From positions 1 through 49,454 of the forward strand of contig CAWGEV010000009.1 of the NCBI GenBank assembly GCA_963821705.1: 49,454 nt of DNA, in the 5' to 3' direction. Source of the stretch: DASUPK01 sp963821705. Lineage in GTDB: Bacteria; Actinomycetota; Thermoleophilia; Solirubrobacterales; 70-9. The notes under the pieces are model-generated. The model worked only from the letters and a program-made list of their open reading frames with translations. It was not told the DNA's origin and searched no databases. Of the stretch, positions 1-11,902 are shown one piece after another (positions within the stretch are counted from its first letter, which is position 1; each line of letters begins with the position of its first letter). A program made the translations under genes and the position numbers.

Positions 1-2
1 TC

Positions 3-1433
3 ATCGAGGACGTCATGGAGCGCTCCAAGGCCTCGCGGCTCGGCATCGTCGCCATCGACGCCGAGGGCAGCAGGCGCGACTGGCATTTCGGCGAGTTGAT
101 CGCGCGCAGCGCCGGGCTCTCCGGCGCGATGGCCGCCCGCGAGGTCGGGCGAGGGGACGTCGTGATGACGCTCATCGGCAGCCGGATCGAGTGGGTGCTG
201 GCGATGCTCGCGTCCTTCCGCATGGGCGCGGTCGTCATGCCCTGCAACCCGATGCTGCGCCGCAAGGACCTCCAGGTGCGGATCGATGCCGCCCGGCCGA
301 AGCTCTGCATCGGCGATCAGAGGCTCCTGGGCGAGCTGCCCGACGGCGTCCCGGCGATGAACCTGACCGAGGTGGCGGACGCGCTGGACGAGGACCTCCC
401 GCAGGAGAGGCCCGTCGCGGCCGCCGAGCTCGATCCGGACGATCCGGCGGTGATCATCTTCACCTCGGGGACCACGGGCGACCCGAAGGGCGTCGTCTAT
501 CCGCAGCGCTACCTGCTCGGCCAGCGCCTCCAGGCCGAGCACTGGGTCGGCGCACGGCAGGGCGATCTCGCCTGGTGCACCGCGGCTCCGGGCTGGTCGA
601 AGTCGACGCGGAACGCCTTCATCGCGCCCTGGCTGGCCGGCGCCGCCGCCCTGATCCACGACGCGCGCTTCGACCCGGCCGACCGCCTCGAGCTGATCGA
701 GCGAGAGGGCGTCAACGTACTCTGCCAGGCGCCGACCGAGTACCGGATCATGGCCAAGCGGGCCGAGCTGCGGCCCATCCCCTCCCTGCGCCGGATGATC
801 TCAGCCGGCGAACCGCTCAATGCGGAGGTGATCAGGCTCTTCCGCGAGCGCGTCGGCATGGGGATCGGCGACGGCTACGGCCAGACCGAGACCGGCCCGG
901 TCACCGGGATGCGCCCGGACGAGGACGACCCCGCCCGCGACGGCTCGATGGGCCGACCGCTGCCGGGCGTCGAGACCCGCGTCGTCGACGGAGAGCTCCA
1001 GGTGAAGCCGGAGAGCGTCCCCAGCTTCTTCAGCCACTACGTCGGCGAGGAGCCGTTCGACGGCGAGTGGTGGGCGACCGGTGACCACGTCCGTCAGGAC
1101 GAGGACGGCTACATCTGGTTCGAGGGCCGGGACGACGACATCATCATCACCGCGGGCTACCGCGTCGGGCCGTTCGAGGTGGAATCGGCGCTCGTCTCCC
1201 ACCCCGCCGTGGCGGAGGCCGCCGCCGTCCCCGCCCCAGATGAAGACCGCGGCGCCGTCGTCAGGGCGATCGTCGTGCTGGCGAACGGGGAGCCCTCCGA
1301 CCAGTTGGCCGCCGAGCTCCAGGAGCACGTGAAGCGGGTCACCGCGCCCTACAAGTACCCGCGAATCGTCGAGTTCGCCCAGGAGCTGCCGAAGACGCCG
1401 AGCGGGAAGATCAAGCGCGCGGAGCTGAGATGA
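3..1433 (+). CDS. AMP-dependent acyl-CoA synthetase, 5' end outside window
   Basis: Adenylate-forming enzyme that activates a carboxylic acid to acyl-AMP and then acyl-CoA. Visible motifs are the phosphate-binding loop FTSGTTGDPKG, YGQTETG, the hinge-region ATGDHV with GRDDDIIITAGYRVGP, and the C-terminal KTPSGKIKR with its catalytic lysine. The frame is open to the window edge and family members have about 40 more N-terminal residues, so the ATG at 15 is probably internal. The stop overlaps the next start (ATGA), indicating translational coupling with the MFS gene. The sequence resembles medium-chain/aryl ligases, but the substrate cannot be read. Confidence 0.9.
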   Translation: MEDVMERSKASRLGIVAIDAEGSRRDWHFGELIARSAGLSGAMAAREVGRGDVVMTLIGSRIEWVLAMLASFRMGAVVMPCNPMLRRKDLQVRIDAARPKLCIGDQRLLGELPDGVPAMNLTEVADALDEDLPQERPVAAAELDPDDPAVIIFTSGTTGDPKGVVYPQRYLLGQRLQAEHWVGARQGDLAWCTAAPGWSKSTRNAFIAPWLAGAAALIHDARFDPADRLELIEREGVNVLCQAPTEYRIMAKRAELRPIPSLRRMISAGEPLNAEVIRLFRERVGMGIGDGYGQTETGPVTGMRPDEDDPARDGSMGRPLPGVETRVVDGELQVKPESVPSFFSHYVGEEPFDGEWWATGDHVRQDEDGYIWFEGRDDDIIITAGYRVGPFEVESALVSHPAVAEAAAVPAPDEDRGAVVRAIVVLANGEPSDQLAAELQEHVKRVTAPYKYPRIVEFAQELPKTPSGKIKRAELR

Positions 1434-2629
1434 GCACCCGGCGCTCGACGGCCGCTCCGCGCCTCTGGGCGCGATGGGCCGGCGAATGGGCGGCATTCGC
1501 GGGGATCTTCATCGTCACCAACCTCGGCCTGCTCGCAGTGGGAGCGACTCTGGCGGTCCTCCCCCACTACGTGAAGGACCATCTCAACGGCTCCGACCTC
1601 GAGGTTGGGATCGTGAGCGGCGCCTTCGCCCTCACCGGGATCGTCTGCCGCCCGATCGCCGGCAACCTGGCCGATCGCCGTGGCCGCAAGCCGACGGTGA
1701 TCGTCGGCGCGCTCCTCGCAGCGACGGCCGGGTTCCTCTACTTCGTCCCGGCGGGCATCCCGGGCCTGATCATCGCCCGCTTCTTCCTCGGCGCCGGCGA
1801 GGGCACGGTCTTCACAGCCGGCTCGGCCTGGAACGTGGACATGGCGCCCGAGGAGCGCCGCGGCCGCATGATCGGCCTCTACGGCCTGGCCATCTGGACG
1901 GGGCTCACCCTGGGGCCTCCCATCGGCGTGCTCCTCCAACACGCCGGTGGGTTCGACCTCGTCTGGGCATTCGCCGCCGGGGCGCCGCTGCTGGGCGCCG
2001 CGATCGCCTCTCGTCTGCCCGAGGAGTACGAGCCGGAGGCCGGGGTCGATCGCGGTCCGTTCATCTCCCGCGAGGCGCTCGGACCGGGCGCGACCTTCGC
2101 CCTCAGCGTCTTCGGCTTCGCCGCCGTCTCGGCGTTCATCGTCCTCAGCCTCGACCAGCGCGGCATCGGCCACGGGCCCGAGGTCTTCAGCGTGTTCGCC
2201 GCGACGGTGGTGGCGACACGCCTGCTCGCCGGCGGCCTCCCCGACCGGATCGGCCCCGCTCGCTGTGCCGTGGGGGCGGCGCTGATCGAGACGGTGGGCC
2301 TCGTCCTGCTCGGGGCCGCCCAGGACCTCGCCGTGGTGATCGTGGGCGCGATCGGCATGGGCGCCGCATTCTCGCTGCTGTTCCCGTCGCTCTCTCTCGT
2401 CGCCATCAACCGCGTCGGCCCCGAGCGGCGCGGTGTGGCGATGGGCACCTTCACCGCCAACTTCGATCTCGGGATGCTGGTCGGCTCCCCGCTGGTCGGC
2501 GCCGCGGCCGCGATCGCCGGCTACAGCGCCGCGTTCTACGTCGCGGCGGGAGCGGCCCTGCTCTGCGCAACCCTCTCCCTCCTGATGTCTCGCGAGGAAG
2601 AGGCGGAACCCGCTCCCCAGATAGTCTGA
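1430..2629 (+). CDS. MFS transporter
   Basis: Major facilitator superfamily permease of 399 residues with about 12 hydrophobic segments. The loop between TM2 and TM3 carries the MFS signature-like GNLADRRGRKP, and a related DRIGPAR loop lies in the second half. The start overlaps the stop of the acyl-CoA synthetase and the aminotransferase begins 4 bp downstream, so the three probably form one operon. Uptake or efflux of the acid handled by the neighbours is inference; the substrate is unknown. Confidence 0.88.
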   Translation: MSTRRSTAAPRLWARWAGEWAAFAGIFIVTNLGLLAVGATLAVLPHYVKDHLNGSDLEVGIVSGAFALTGIVCRPIAGNLADRRGRKPTVIVGALLAATAGFLYFVPAGIPGLIIARFFLGAGEGTVFTAGSAWNVDMAPEERRGRMIGLYGLAIWTGLTLGPPIGVLLQHAGGFDLVWAFAAGAPLLGAAIASRLPEEYEPEAGVDRGPFISREALGPGATFALSVFGFAAVSAFIVLSLDQRGIGHGPEVFSVFAATVVATRLLAGGLPDRIGPARCAVGAALIETVGLVLLGAAQDLAVVIVGAIGMGAAFSLLFPSLSLVAINRVGPERRGVAMGTFTANFDLGMLVGSPLVGAAAAIAGYSAAFYVAAGAALLCATLSLLMSREEEAEPAPQIV

Positions 2630-2633
2630 GGCC

Positions 2634-4022
2634 ATGGCCAGGAGGGAAACCGCGGCCGCGTCCGAGATCGATCGGAAGGTCATCAACAAGCTCACGGAGG
2701 AGCAGATGGCCCGCTTCCGCGAGCACACGCCGACCTCGGCGGAGTACTTCGATCGCGCGCGGAAGGTGATGCCGGGCGGCGTCCCGTCCTCCTTCCAGCT
2801 CAACGACCCCTGGCCCGTCTACATCGATCGCGGCAAGGGGGCCCTGGTCTGGGACGTCGACGGCAGCGAGTACGTCGACTTCCACAACGGCTTCGGGGTG
2901 ATGTGCATCGGCCACGCCAACCCGATCGTCGGCGAGGCAGTCAAGGCCAGGCACGACGAGGGCACCCACTTCGCCGCCCCGACCAACGGGTCGATCGTCT
3001 CGGCCCAGAACCTGGTCGAGCGCTTCGGTCTCCCAAAGTGGCGCTTCTCCAACTCCGGGACCGAGTCGACGATGTCGGCGATCCACCTGGCCCGCGGCGC
3101 GACCGACCGCGACCTGATCATCAAGGTCGAGGGGTCCTACGACGGCCACCACGACGCGGTGATGGTCTCCTGCTACCCGGAGCTCGACGAGCTCGGCCCG
3201 CGCGAGAGCCCGAACCCGATCCCGTTCGGCAGCGGCTACCCGCAGGCCGTGGTCGAGCTCACCCGGCCCGTCCCGTTCAACGACGCCGAGATCCTCGAGG
3301 GGATCTTCAAGCGGTACGAGGGGAAGATCGCCGGGATGATCATCGAGCCGGCGATGATGAACATCAACATCATTCCGCCGAAGGAGGGCTACCTCGAGCG
3401 GGTTCGCGAGCTCTGCGACGAGCACGGCGCGAAGCTGATTTTCGACGAGGTGAAGACCGGCGCCACGATCTCCTACGGTGGCGCGACCCAGCGCTTCGGC
3501 GTCACCCCGGACCTGATCTGCCTCGCCAAGGCGATCTGCGGCGGCTACCCCGGCGGAGCGATCGGGATGACCGAGGAGCTGGGCGAGGTGGTCGCCTCAG
3601 ACAAGGTCCACCAGATCGGCACGTTCAACGGCAACCCGCTGGTGATGGCGGCCGCCGAGGCCACCCTGACGAAGGTCCTCACGCCCGACGCCTACGAGAA
3701 GCTCGAGGCGACCAACGAGGCGCTCAAGGAGCGCTGCCAGGAGGTCATCGACAAGTACGGCCTCCCGGCCTACGCCGAGGGCCTCGGCGCCAAGGGCTGC
3801 GTGATCTTCGCGCCGGAGCGGATCTACGAGTACCGCGACTACCTCACCAAGGTGGACGGCGACCTCTCGACGCTCGCCTGGCTCTACCACATGAACCACG
3901 GCATCTTCATGACGCCCGGCGTCGAGGAGGAATGGACCCTCTCGATCGCCCATGAGGACGAGCACATCGACCGCTACGTGGCGGCGTTCGAGGCCTTCGC
4001 ATCCGACGTCTCCGGCGGCTAG
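2634..4022 (+). CDS. Class III aminotransferase, glutamate-1-semialdehyde aminomutase-like
   Basis: PLP-dependent fold-type I enzyme of 462 residues. The sequence shows SNSGTEST (PLP phosphate contact, about residues 139-146), FDEVKTG with Asp271, and the Schiff-base lysine in CLAKAICGGYPGG (Lys299). It resembles HemL-type and omega-amino-acid aminotransferases, but the operon with an acyl-CoA synthetase and an MFS transporter argues for a catabolic or secondary role rather than haem synthesis. The gene lies 4 bp after the MFS stop. Confidence 0.85.
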   Translation: MARRETAAASEIDRKVINKLTEEQMARFREHTPTSAEYFDRARKVMPGGVPSSFQLNDPWPVYIDRGKGALVWDVDGSEYVDFHNGFGVMCIGHANPIVGEAVKARHDEGTHFAAPTNGSIVSAQNLVERFGLPKWRFSNSGTESTMSAIHLARGATDRDLIIKVEGSYDGHHDAVMVSCYPELDELGPRESPNPIPFGSGYPQAVVELTRPVPFNDAEILEGIFKRYEGKIAGMIIEPAMMNINIIPPKEGYLERVRELCDEHGAKLIFDEVKTGATISYGGATQRFGVTPDLICLAKAICGGYPGGAIGMTEELGEVVASDKVHQIGTFNGNPLVMAAAEATLTKVLTPDAYEKLEATNEALKERCQEVIDKYGLPAYAEGLGAKGCVIFAPERIYEYRDYLTKVDGDLSTLAWLYHMNHGIFMTPGVEEEWTLSIAHEDEHIDRYVAAFEAFASDVSGG

Positions 4023-4024
4023 GG

Positions 4025-4417
4025 CTAGCCGGCGGCCCCGTTCCCGTCGAGCGCCTCCCGCGCCGCATCGACGTCCTCGGTGAGGATCACGAGCCGAACG
4101 CCGCTGAAGATCGTGTACGCGACGTCGATGTTCACTCCCGCCTCGGCGAGGTCTCGCGCGATCTCCCCCATCGCCCCGGGCTTGTCGTGGAGGTCCACGA
4201 CGACCGCCTCGCGCTCGTCCGCCACTTGGATCCCAGCCCCCTCCAGCGCCTTGCGCGCGGCCTCTGCCTCCCCGACCAGGATGTGAATGAACCCCTTGCC
4301 GTCCCCGACCATCGCGCAGAGCCCCTCGATGTTCACGCCCGCCTTCCCGGTCGCCTCCCCCAGATCGGCGAGCTTGCCGGGCTGGTCCTCCATGATCACC
4401 GTCAGGTCGGTAGGCAT
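4025..4417 (-). CDS. ACT-domain protein
   Basis: 130-residue protein made of two ACT-like repeats. The first begins DLTVIMEDQPGKLADLGEA and the second begins around VVDLHDKPGAMGEIARDLAEAGVN. ACT domains bind amino acids and regulate enzymes allosterically. No catalytic domain is attached, so it is probably a stand-alone regulator. It converges on the aminotransferase gene, with 2 bp between the stops. Confidence 0.8.
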   Translation of the reverse strand: MPTDLTVIMEDQPGKLADLGEATGKAGVNIEGLCAMVGDGKGFIHILVGEAEAARKALEGAGIQVADEREAVVVDLHDKPGAMGEIARDLAEAGVNIDVAYTIFSGVRLVILTEDVDAAREALDGNGAAG

Positions 4418-4519
4418 TAGATCCCTTCGCTCGCCCCATCCTTTCGGCGGACCGCCCAGTTGTCAAACGGTTGTGATTTGATCCGGGCGCTCCGGTTCAC
4501 TCATCCCAGAAAGGGAGTC

Positions 4520-5392
4520 ATGCGCAGCCCTCGACGCTGGACCACGACCTTGCTCTCGCTGCTCGTCATCCTCGCCGCCACGACCCTGTCGGCTTGCGGG
4601 AGCAGCAACAGCAGCAGCTCGTCCGCAACTACCGCCGATCTGAGCAACTGCACGCCCGACAAGCTCAACACTCACTCCAGCGGGAAGCTGACGGTCGCAA
4701 CCGACTCCCCCGCGTACCCGCCCTATTTCGCGAGCAACGACCCGAGCAACGGGCGCGGCTTCGAGAGCGCCGTGGCGTATGCCATTGCGCAGAAGCTGGG
4801 CTTCGACCGCTCTCAGGTCGAGTGGACGGTCGAGCCCTTCAACGCCTCCTATGCACCGGGGTCGAAGAACTTCGACTTCGACGTCAACGAGATCTCGATC
4901 ACGCCGCAACGGGCGAAGGAGGTCGACTTCTCCTCGCCCTACTACACCGCTGGGCAGGCGGTCGTCGCGCTGAAGGGCTCCTCCGCCGCGTCCGCCACCT
5001 CGCTCACGGACCTCAAGGACGCGAACATCGGGGTCCAGATCGGGACGACCAGCCTCGATGCGGTGAACAGCGTGATCCAACCGAACAACGCGCCCAAGGT
5101 GTTCGACAACTCAAACGACGTCGTCACCGCGCTGAAGGAGCACTCGGTCGACGCCGTGGTGGTCGACGTTCCCACGGCGTTCTATCTGACCCAGGTTCAG
5201 GTGCCGGACGCGACGGTCGTGGGGCAGTTCCCCGCACCGGGCGGCGATCAGTGGGGTGCCCTGCTGCAGAAGGGCTCCCCGTTGACGGCATGCGTCACGG
5301 CCGCGGTCGACGCACTGCGCCAGTCGGGTGAGCTCGCTGCACTCGAGAAGAAGTGGATCAGCGACAAGGCCAATGCGCCTGTGATCCACTAG
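4520..5392 (+). CDS. Amino-acid ABC transporter substrate-binding lipoprotein
   Basis: Family 3 extracellular solute-binding protein. A signal peptide ends in the lipobox LSAC, so the protein is predicted to be lipid-anchored outside the membrane. A Ser-rich linker follows, then the binding domain with LTVATDSPAYPP and FDFDVNEISITPQRAKEVDFS, typical of polar amino-acid binders. The ATG at 4520 is chosen because AAAGGGAG lies just upstream and the signal peptide starts there. The permease and ATPase genes follow. Confidence 0.9.
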   Translation: MRSPRRWTTTLLSLLVILAATTLSACGSSNSSSSSATTADLSNCTPDKLNTHSSGKLTVATDSPAYPPYFASNDPSNGRGFESAVAYAIAQKLGFDRSQVEWTVEPFNASYAPGSKNFDFDVNEISITPQRAKEVDFSSPYYTAGQAVVALKGSSAASATSLTDLKDANIGVQIGTTSLDAVNSVIQPNNAPKVFDNSNDVVTALKEHSVDAVVVDVPTAFYLTQVQVPDATVVGQFPAPGGDQWGALLQKGSPLTACVTAAVDALRQSGELAALEKKWISDKANAPVIH

Positions 5393-5516
5393 CTCCCTGG
5401 CCGCGCCCGAACCGCAGCGATCCACGAGAGATTCGTCCCGCCGCGCCGAGCGCGCGGCCGAGCGACGGCGGCGCGATCGCCGTGGCTTCACCATTGCGGC
5501 CATCTCGACGCTCGTC

Positions 5517-6254
5517 GTGGTCGGCGGTCTGATCGCCCTGATCCTGACGAGCCCGGGGTGGCCCAGGGTCCGGGATACGTTCTTCGACGCCACGGTCTTC
5601 CGCGACTCGTTCCCAAACGTACTGCGTGCCTTTTGGTTCGACGTCCGCACCTTCTGCGTCGTCGAGGTCGTCGTGCTGATCCTCGGCCTGGCCGTGGCGC
5701 TGATCCGGACGAGCAGGTCGCCGGCGCTCTTCCCGGTCAGGCTCTTCGCAGTCGTCTATGTGGACGTGTTCCGCGGCATACCCACGCTGCTCCTCGTGTA
5801 TCTGATCGGCTTCGGCGTCCCCGCCCTCGCCCTGACGGGCGTTCCGACCGGTGCGGTGGTGCTCGGGGGATTCGCCCTGGCGCTCTCCTACGGCGCCTAC
5901 GTGGCGGAGGTCTATCGCGCCGGGATCGTCTCGGTCCATCGCGGCCAGCACGACGCTGCGCGGGCGATCGGGCTCACGGACGGCCAGGCGCTCCGGCATG
6001 TGATCCTGCCGCAGGCCGTGAGACGGGTGGTGCCGCCGCTGCTCAACGACTTCATCTCGCTCCAGAAGGACGTGGTTCTCATTTCAGTGCTTGGGGTGGC
6101 GGGCGAGGCGTTCCGCGTCGCCCAGGTCCAGACTGCCTCGTCCTTCAACTACACCCCGCTGGTCGCTGCGGCCCTCTGCTACCTGGCGATTACGATCCCG
6201 CTGGCCCGCATCGTCGACCGGCTCGCGCTGGGCACCGGAGGCCTCGCCCGGTGA
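5517..6254 (+). CDS. Amino-acid ABC transporter permease
   Basis: Polar amino-acid (His/Glu/Gln-type) inner-membrane permease with about five TM segments and the EAA loop that contacts the ATPase (GQHDAARAIGLTDGQALRHVILPQA). The GTG at 5517 is the first conventional start, but the frame is open from 5385 and the first hydrophobic segment (GFTIAAISTLVVV) begins before it. The true start may therefore lie upstream, with CTG 5397 as one option. The stop overlaps the ATPase start (GTGA). Confidence 0.88.
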   Translation: MVGGLIALILTSPGWPRVRDTFFDATVFRDSFPNVLRAFWFDVRTFCVVEVVVLILGLAVALIRTSRSPALFPVRLFAVVYVDVFRGIPTLLLVYLIGFGVPALALTGVPTGAVVLGGFALALSYGAYVAEVYRAGIVSVHRGQHDAARAIGLTDGQALRHVILPQAVRRVVPPLLNDFISLQKDVVLISVLGVAGEAFRVAQVQTASSFNYTPLVAAALCYLAITIPLARIVDRLALGTGGLAR

Positions 6255-6997
6255 GCGCGCCCACCGTACTCGCCGTCCGTGGGGTGACGAAGGCCTTCGG
6301 GGAACGCGACGTCCTGCACGGGGTGGATCTCGATGTGCAGGAGCACCGGGCAGTGGCGGTGATCGGGGCTTCCGGATCGGGAAAGTCCACCCTGCTCCGC
6401 TGCGTGGACCTGCTCGAGGAGATCGACGATGGTGACGTCTTCCTGGATGGCGACGTGATCACCGATCCCTCGGTCGACGAGGTCGCTGTGCGCCGCCGGC
6501 TCGGGCTCGTGTTCCAGGCGTACAACCTCTTTCCACACATGAGCGTGATCGACAACGTGATGCTGGGCGCGGTCAGGGCGCAGGGCATGAGCCGGGAGGA
6601 GGCCCGCGAGCGCGGGGAGGAGCTGCTCGAGCGCTTCGGCCTGGTCGGCCGGGAGAACGATCGTCCCGAGGACCTCTCCGGAGGCCAGCAGCAGCGGGTC
6701 GCGATCGTCCGGGCGATCGCGGGTCGCCCACGGGCCCTGCTCCTCGACGAGATCACCAGCGCCCTCGACCCGGAGCTGGTCGGCGAGGTCCTCGCGGCCG
6801 TCCGGGAGCTCAAGGAGGAGGGAATGACGATGCTGATCGTCACGCACGAGATGAGCTTCGCGCGGGACGTCGCCGACACCGTCTGCTTCCTGCACGACGG
6901 CCGGATCCTGGAGCACGGGCCGCCCGCGCAGGTGATCGACTCGCCGGAGCGACCCGAGACCCGCCAGTTCCTGCGGAGGCTGCTGAGCGCCGGTTGA
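6251..6997 (+). CDS. Amino-acid ABC transporter ATP-binding protein
   Basis: ABC ATPase of 248 residues with Walker A GASGSGKST, Q-loop VFQAYNLFPH, signature LSGGQQQ, Walker B ALLLDE and the switch histidine in IVTHEM. The D-loop region reads EITSALD rather than the common EPTSALD. It completes a three-gene polar amino-acid importer with the two preceding genes. The GTG start at 6251 overlaps the permease stop. Confidence 0.93.
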   Translation: MSAPTVLAVRGVTKAFGERDVLHGVDLDVQEHRAVAVIGASGSGKSTLLRCVDLLEEIDDGDVFLDGDVITDPSVDEVAVRRRLGLVFQAYNLFPHMSVIDNVMLGAVRAQGMSREEARERGEELLERFGLVGRENDRPEDLSGGQQQRVAIVRAIAGRPRALLLDEITSALDPELVGEVLAAVRELKEEGMTMLIVTHEMSFARDVADTVCFLHDGRILEHGPPAQVIDSPERPETRQFLRRLLSAG

Positions 6998-7026
6998 CCC
7001 CAACTGCAGGCGGGTAGCCTGGATGG

Positions 7027-9060
<2,034 letters not shown>

Positions 9061-9815
9061 GCGAGCTCGACCGGCTCGGCCGAATCTCGCTTCTCGCGCG
9101 ACGGCTGTGGAGGCGCTCGACGCCGCGGCTCCGGCCAGAGAACTCGACGTCGATCGGCCCGGCCGTCGCCGCCGAGTAGCAGGACCAGCCTCCGATCCCC
9201 GGTCGCCTCGCACTCGCGGACCTCGCCGCCTCGAGCGCGAGCCACCTGCGAACACACCAGCGGGGCCCAGTCGCCTCGTCCCCACGACGTCCACCGCCCA
9301 GAGGCGAGGTCCTGCAGGCCACGGATCAGCCGCCTCGGTCATCCGATCCAGGCGACCAGTGCCGGTGCGACCGCCGAGTGCGTCCTCGAGCGCCCTCCCG
9401 TCCGAGGCCGCGACTCGGTCCGCCGGCCAGGAAGGTGATCGGCCCTGCCGAAGTCGATCCGTCGACGCGCCACGGCCGCCTCGGCGGTCGCCGGACGCGG
9501 ACCCGGGCTCGCAGCGTCATCGGCGACCACACCGATCGGGCCAGCGCGCCGAGCGCGTCGTGGAGCCGACCAGCGGCCTCGTGGTCGTGTGCTCCAGCGC
9601 CCGTGCGGTGCCGGTCGGCGATGGCCCGGCGAGAGAGCCGAGCCCGCCGAGGGCGTCCTGGAAGCGGATGTCGCCTCGAACTCGCCGCTCGTCGACGGAA
9701 GACTCCGCAGCGGGTTCAGCCGAATCCGCCTGTCCCGCGGGACCGATGGTCGCGGATCAGGACGGTGCGAGCCGTCACGGAGCGTGCACCTTCGCCGGCG
9801 TGCCCGGCCCGCGGC
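9061..9815 (-). other. Interrupted minus-strand coding-like DNA, unidentified
   Basis: About 750 bp between the YyaL-type gene and glnA. Composition suggests coding on the minus strand, downstream of glnA, possibly starting at a GTG near 9780 that reads VTARTVLIRD. No frame stays open over the whole stretch. Stretches such as RRLVLLLGGDGRAD look protein-like but switch frame. It is probably one gene damaged by the same indels that affect its neighbours; I do not recognise it. Confidence 0.3.
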
Positions 9816-9827
9816 GATGTCTCACCG

Positions 9828-11194
9828 TCAGAGGATCGGCAGGAACTGCTCGATCTCGTACGGCGTGACCTGCACCCGGTAGTCCTCCCACTCCGAGCGC
9901 TTGATCTCGACGAAGCGGTTGAAGGCGTGCTCGCCGAGCACGCGCAGGACCAGCTCCGACTCGGCCGCGATCTCGATCGCCTCGCCGAGCGTCTCGGGAA
10001 GCTGCTCGATCCCGCGGCGGTGGCGCTCCTCCGGGGTCAGGTGGTAGAGGTTCTGCTCCATCGGCTCGGGCAGCTCGTAGCCGTGCTCGATCCCCTCGAG
10101 GCCGGCGTGCAGCATCCCGGCGAAGCAGAGGTAGGGGTTGCAGGCCGGGTCCGGGCAGCGCAGCTCGGCGCGGGTCGCGTGCTCCTTGCCCGGGTGGTAG
10201 AGCGGCACCCGGATCAGCGCCGAGCGGTTGCGGCGCGACCAGGAGAGGTAGACCGGCGCCTCGTAGCCGGGCACCAGCCGCTTGTAGGAGTTGACCCACT
10301 GCGCGAACAGCGGCGCGATCTCGCGGGCGTGCTTGAGCTGGCCGGCGATGAACGCCTTGGCGACGTCGGAGAGGAAGTACTGGTCGTCCGGGTCGAAGAA
10401 GGCGTTCTTGCCGTCCTTCGAGAGCGACTGGTGGACGTGCATCCCGGAGCCGTTCTCGCCCTGCAGCGGCTTCGGCATGAAGGTCGCGTGCCAGCCGTAC
10501 TTCATCGCGTACTCCTTGACCGTGATCCGGTAGGTCATGCAGTCGTCGGCCATCGCGAGCGCCGGCTTGTAGCGCATGTCCACCTCGTGCTGGGAGGGGC
10601 CGACCTCGTGATGGGCGTACTCGACGTGGATGCCGAGCTGCTCGAGCGCCAGGATCGTCTCGCGCCGGACGTCGGAGCCGGCGTCGAGCGTGGTCAGGTC
10701 GAAGTAGCCGCCCTCGTCGAGCACCTCGGGCGTGCCCGACCTCCGGGCTCGGCGGAGCGGAAGTAGAAGTACTCGAGCTCGGGGCCGATGTTGTAGTCGT
10801 CGAAGCCCATGTCCTGGGCCCGCTCGAGCGCGCGGCGCATGATCCAGCGCGGGTCGCCCTCGTAGGGGTCGCCACCCGGGACCTGGATGTCGCAGAACAT
10901 CCGGGCCGTCCGGTTCGTCTCCTCCTCGCGCCAGGGGATCAGCTGGATGCTCGACGGATCCGGCATGGCGATCATGTCCGACTCCTCGATCGGGTTGAAG
11001 CCGCTGATCGACGAGCCGTCGAAGCCCATGCCGCCCTCGAACGCGTCCTCGAGCTCGGCGGCGTTGATCGAGAAGCTCTTCAGCTGGCCGAGCAGGTCGG
11101 TGAACCAGAGCCGGACGAAGCGCACGTCGTTCTGCTCGCAGAACGCGATCGCTTCCTTGGCGTTGGTCGCGGCCGTCGGCCATGAGGCGGACAA
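9828..11194 (-). CDS. glnA: Glutamine synthetase type I, one frameshift
   Basis: Makes glutamine from glutamate, ammonia and ATP in the cytoplasm. The N-terminal part shows GFDGSSISGFNPIEESDM, and the C-terminal part shows the active-site regions GENGSGMHVHQSL and the ATP-binding RNRSALIRVP. There is no adenylylation-loop extension of the long type; length is about 445 residues. The frame breaks near 10737-10745, where AEPGG should run into TPEVLDEGGYFD. A TTG at 11194 is in frame with the N-terminal part, while an ATG at 11183 is in the C-terminal frame, so the start is unsettled. Confidence 0.88.
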
Positions 11195-11265
11195 GTTACC
11201 GGCGTCTCACATCCGCGGCGCCCCGAACGTCGTAGGAGAAGACAGAACCGTCAAGATGCCTGTAC

Positions 11266-11283
11266 ACTTACGACGACGTAAGT
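11266..11283. promoter_or_regulatory. Palindrome between glnA and AhpD-like gene
   Basis: ACTTACG and CGTAAGT arms of 7 bp flank a 4-bp spacer in the short region between the divergently transcribed glnA and AhpD-like genes. An AT-rich stretch (TAAAAGTAAAGTAAAG) follows. The geometry suits a dimeric repressor operator; the binding protein is unknown. Confidence 0.4.
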
Positions 11284-11334
11284 AACCGGCTAAAAGTAAA
11301 GTAAAGCCCTTGTGAAACGGCGGTATCCCAGGAA

Positions 11335-11902
11335 ATGACAGTCAAGACAGACGTAAGCCGCTTCCACATCCACGACGAGCTGACCGCACCGGACGCCACG
11401 CGCTCCTCTCATCAAGAGCATCCAGACGGCCGGCGGGCAGGTCTCCAAGTTCATCGGCGTGCTCGCCGAGTCGCCGGCCGCGCTGCGCGGCTACACGCGC
11501 CTGCGCACCGAGCTTCGCCAGAGCAAGCTGCCGAGGGCGACGCGCGAGCGGATCGGTCTCGCCGTGGCGGAGTGGCGCAACGACCCCTACACCCTGACCC
11601 AGTACGCCCGGACCGCTCGCGTCGCCGGGCTCGGCCTCGACGAGGTCGCCAGGGCCCGCAACTTCACCTCCTCCGATGAGAAGGAGGCGGCGCTGCTGGC
11701 CCTGGTCCGCGAGACGCTCGACCCCGCCGAGCGGCCACCCCACCACCTGGTGGAGGAGGCCCGTGAGGCCGGCTGGTCGGACGAGGAGATCCTCGACGCG
11801 GTCGCCGAGATGGCGCTCGCCGAGTTCGAGAGCCTGTTCGCCTCCGTCGCGGCGCTGCCGCAGGAGGGCGACCCGGCGGTTCTCCGGGAAGCTGCTGCGT
11901 AG
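11335..11902 (+). CDS. AhpD-like carboxymuconolactone decarboxylase family protein, one frameshift
   Basis: The helical body (ESPAALRGYTRLRTELRQSKLPRATRERIGLAV) is typical of AhpD/CMD-family proteins. The usual CxxC pair is not seen; an N-containing YTLTQYART sits where it would be expected. The N-terminus MTVKTDVSRF and the body are in different frames, with the change near 11400. It is transcribed divergently from glnA across a palindrome. Function is unassigned. Confidence 0.65.

Noticed and set aside
4460..4519. Upstream extension of the amino-acid binding protein
   Set aside because: The extra 20 codons would precede the signal peptide, and a good ribosome-binding site lies before ATG 4520.
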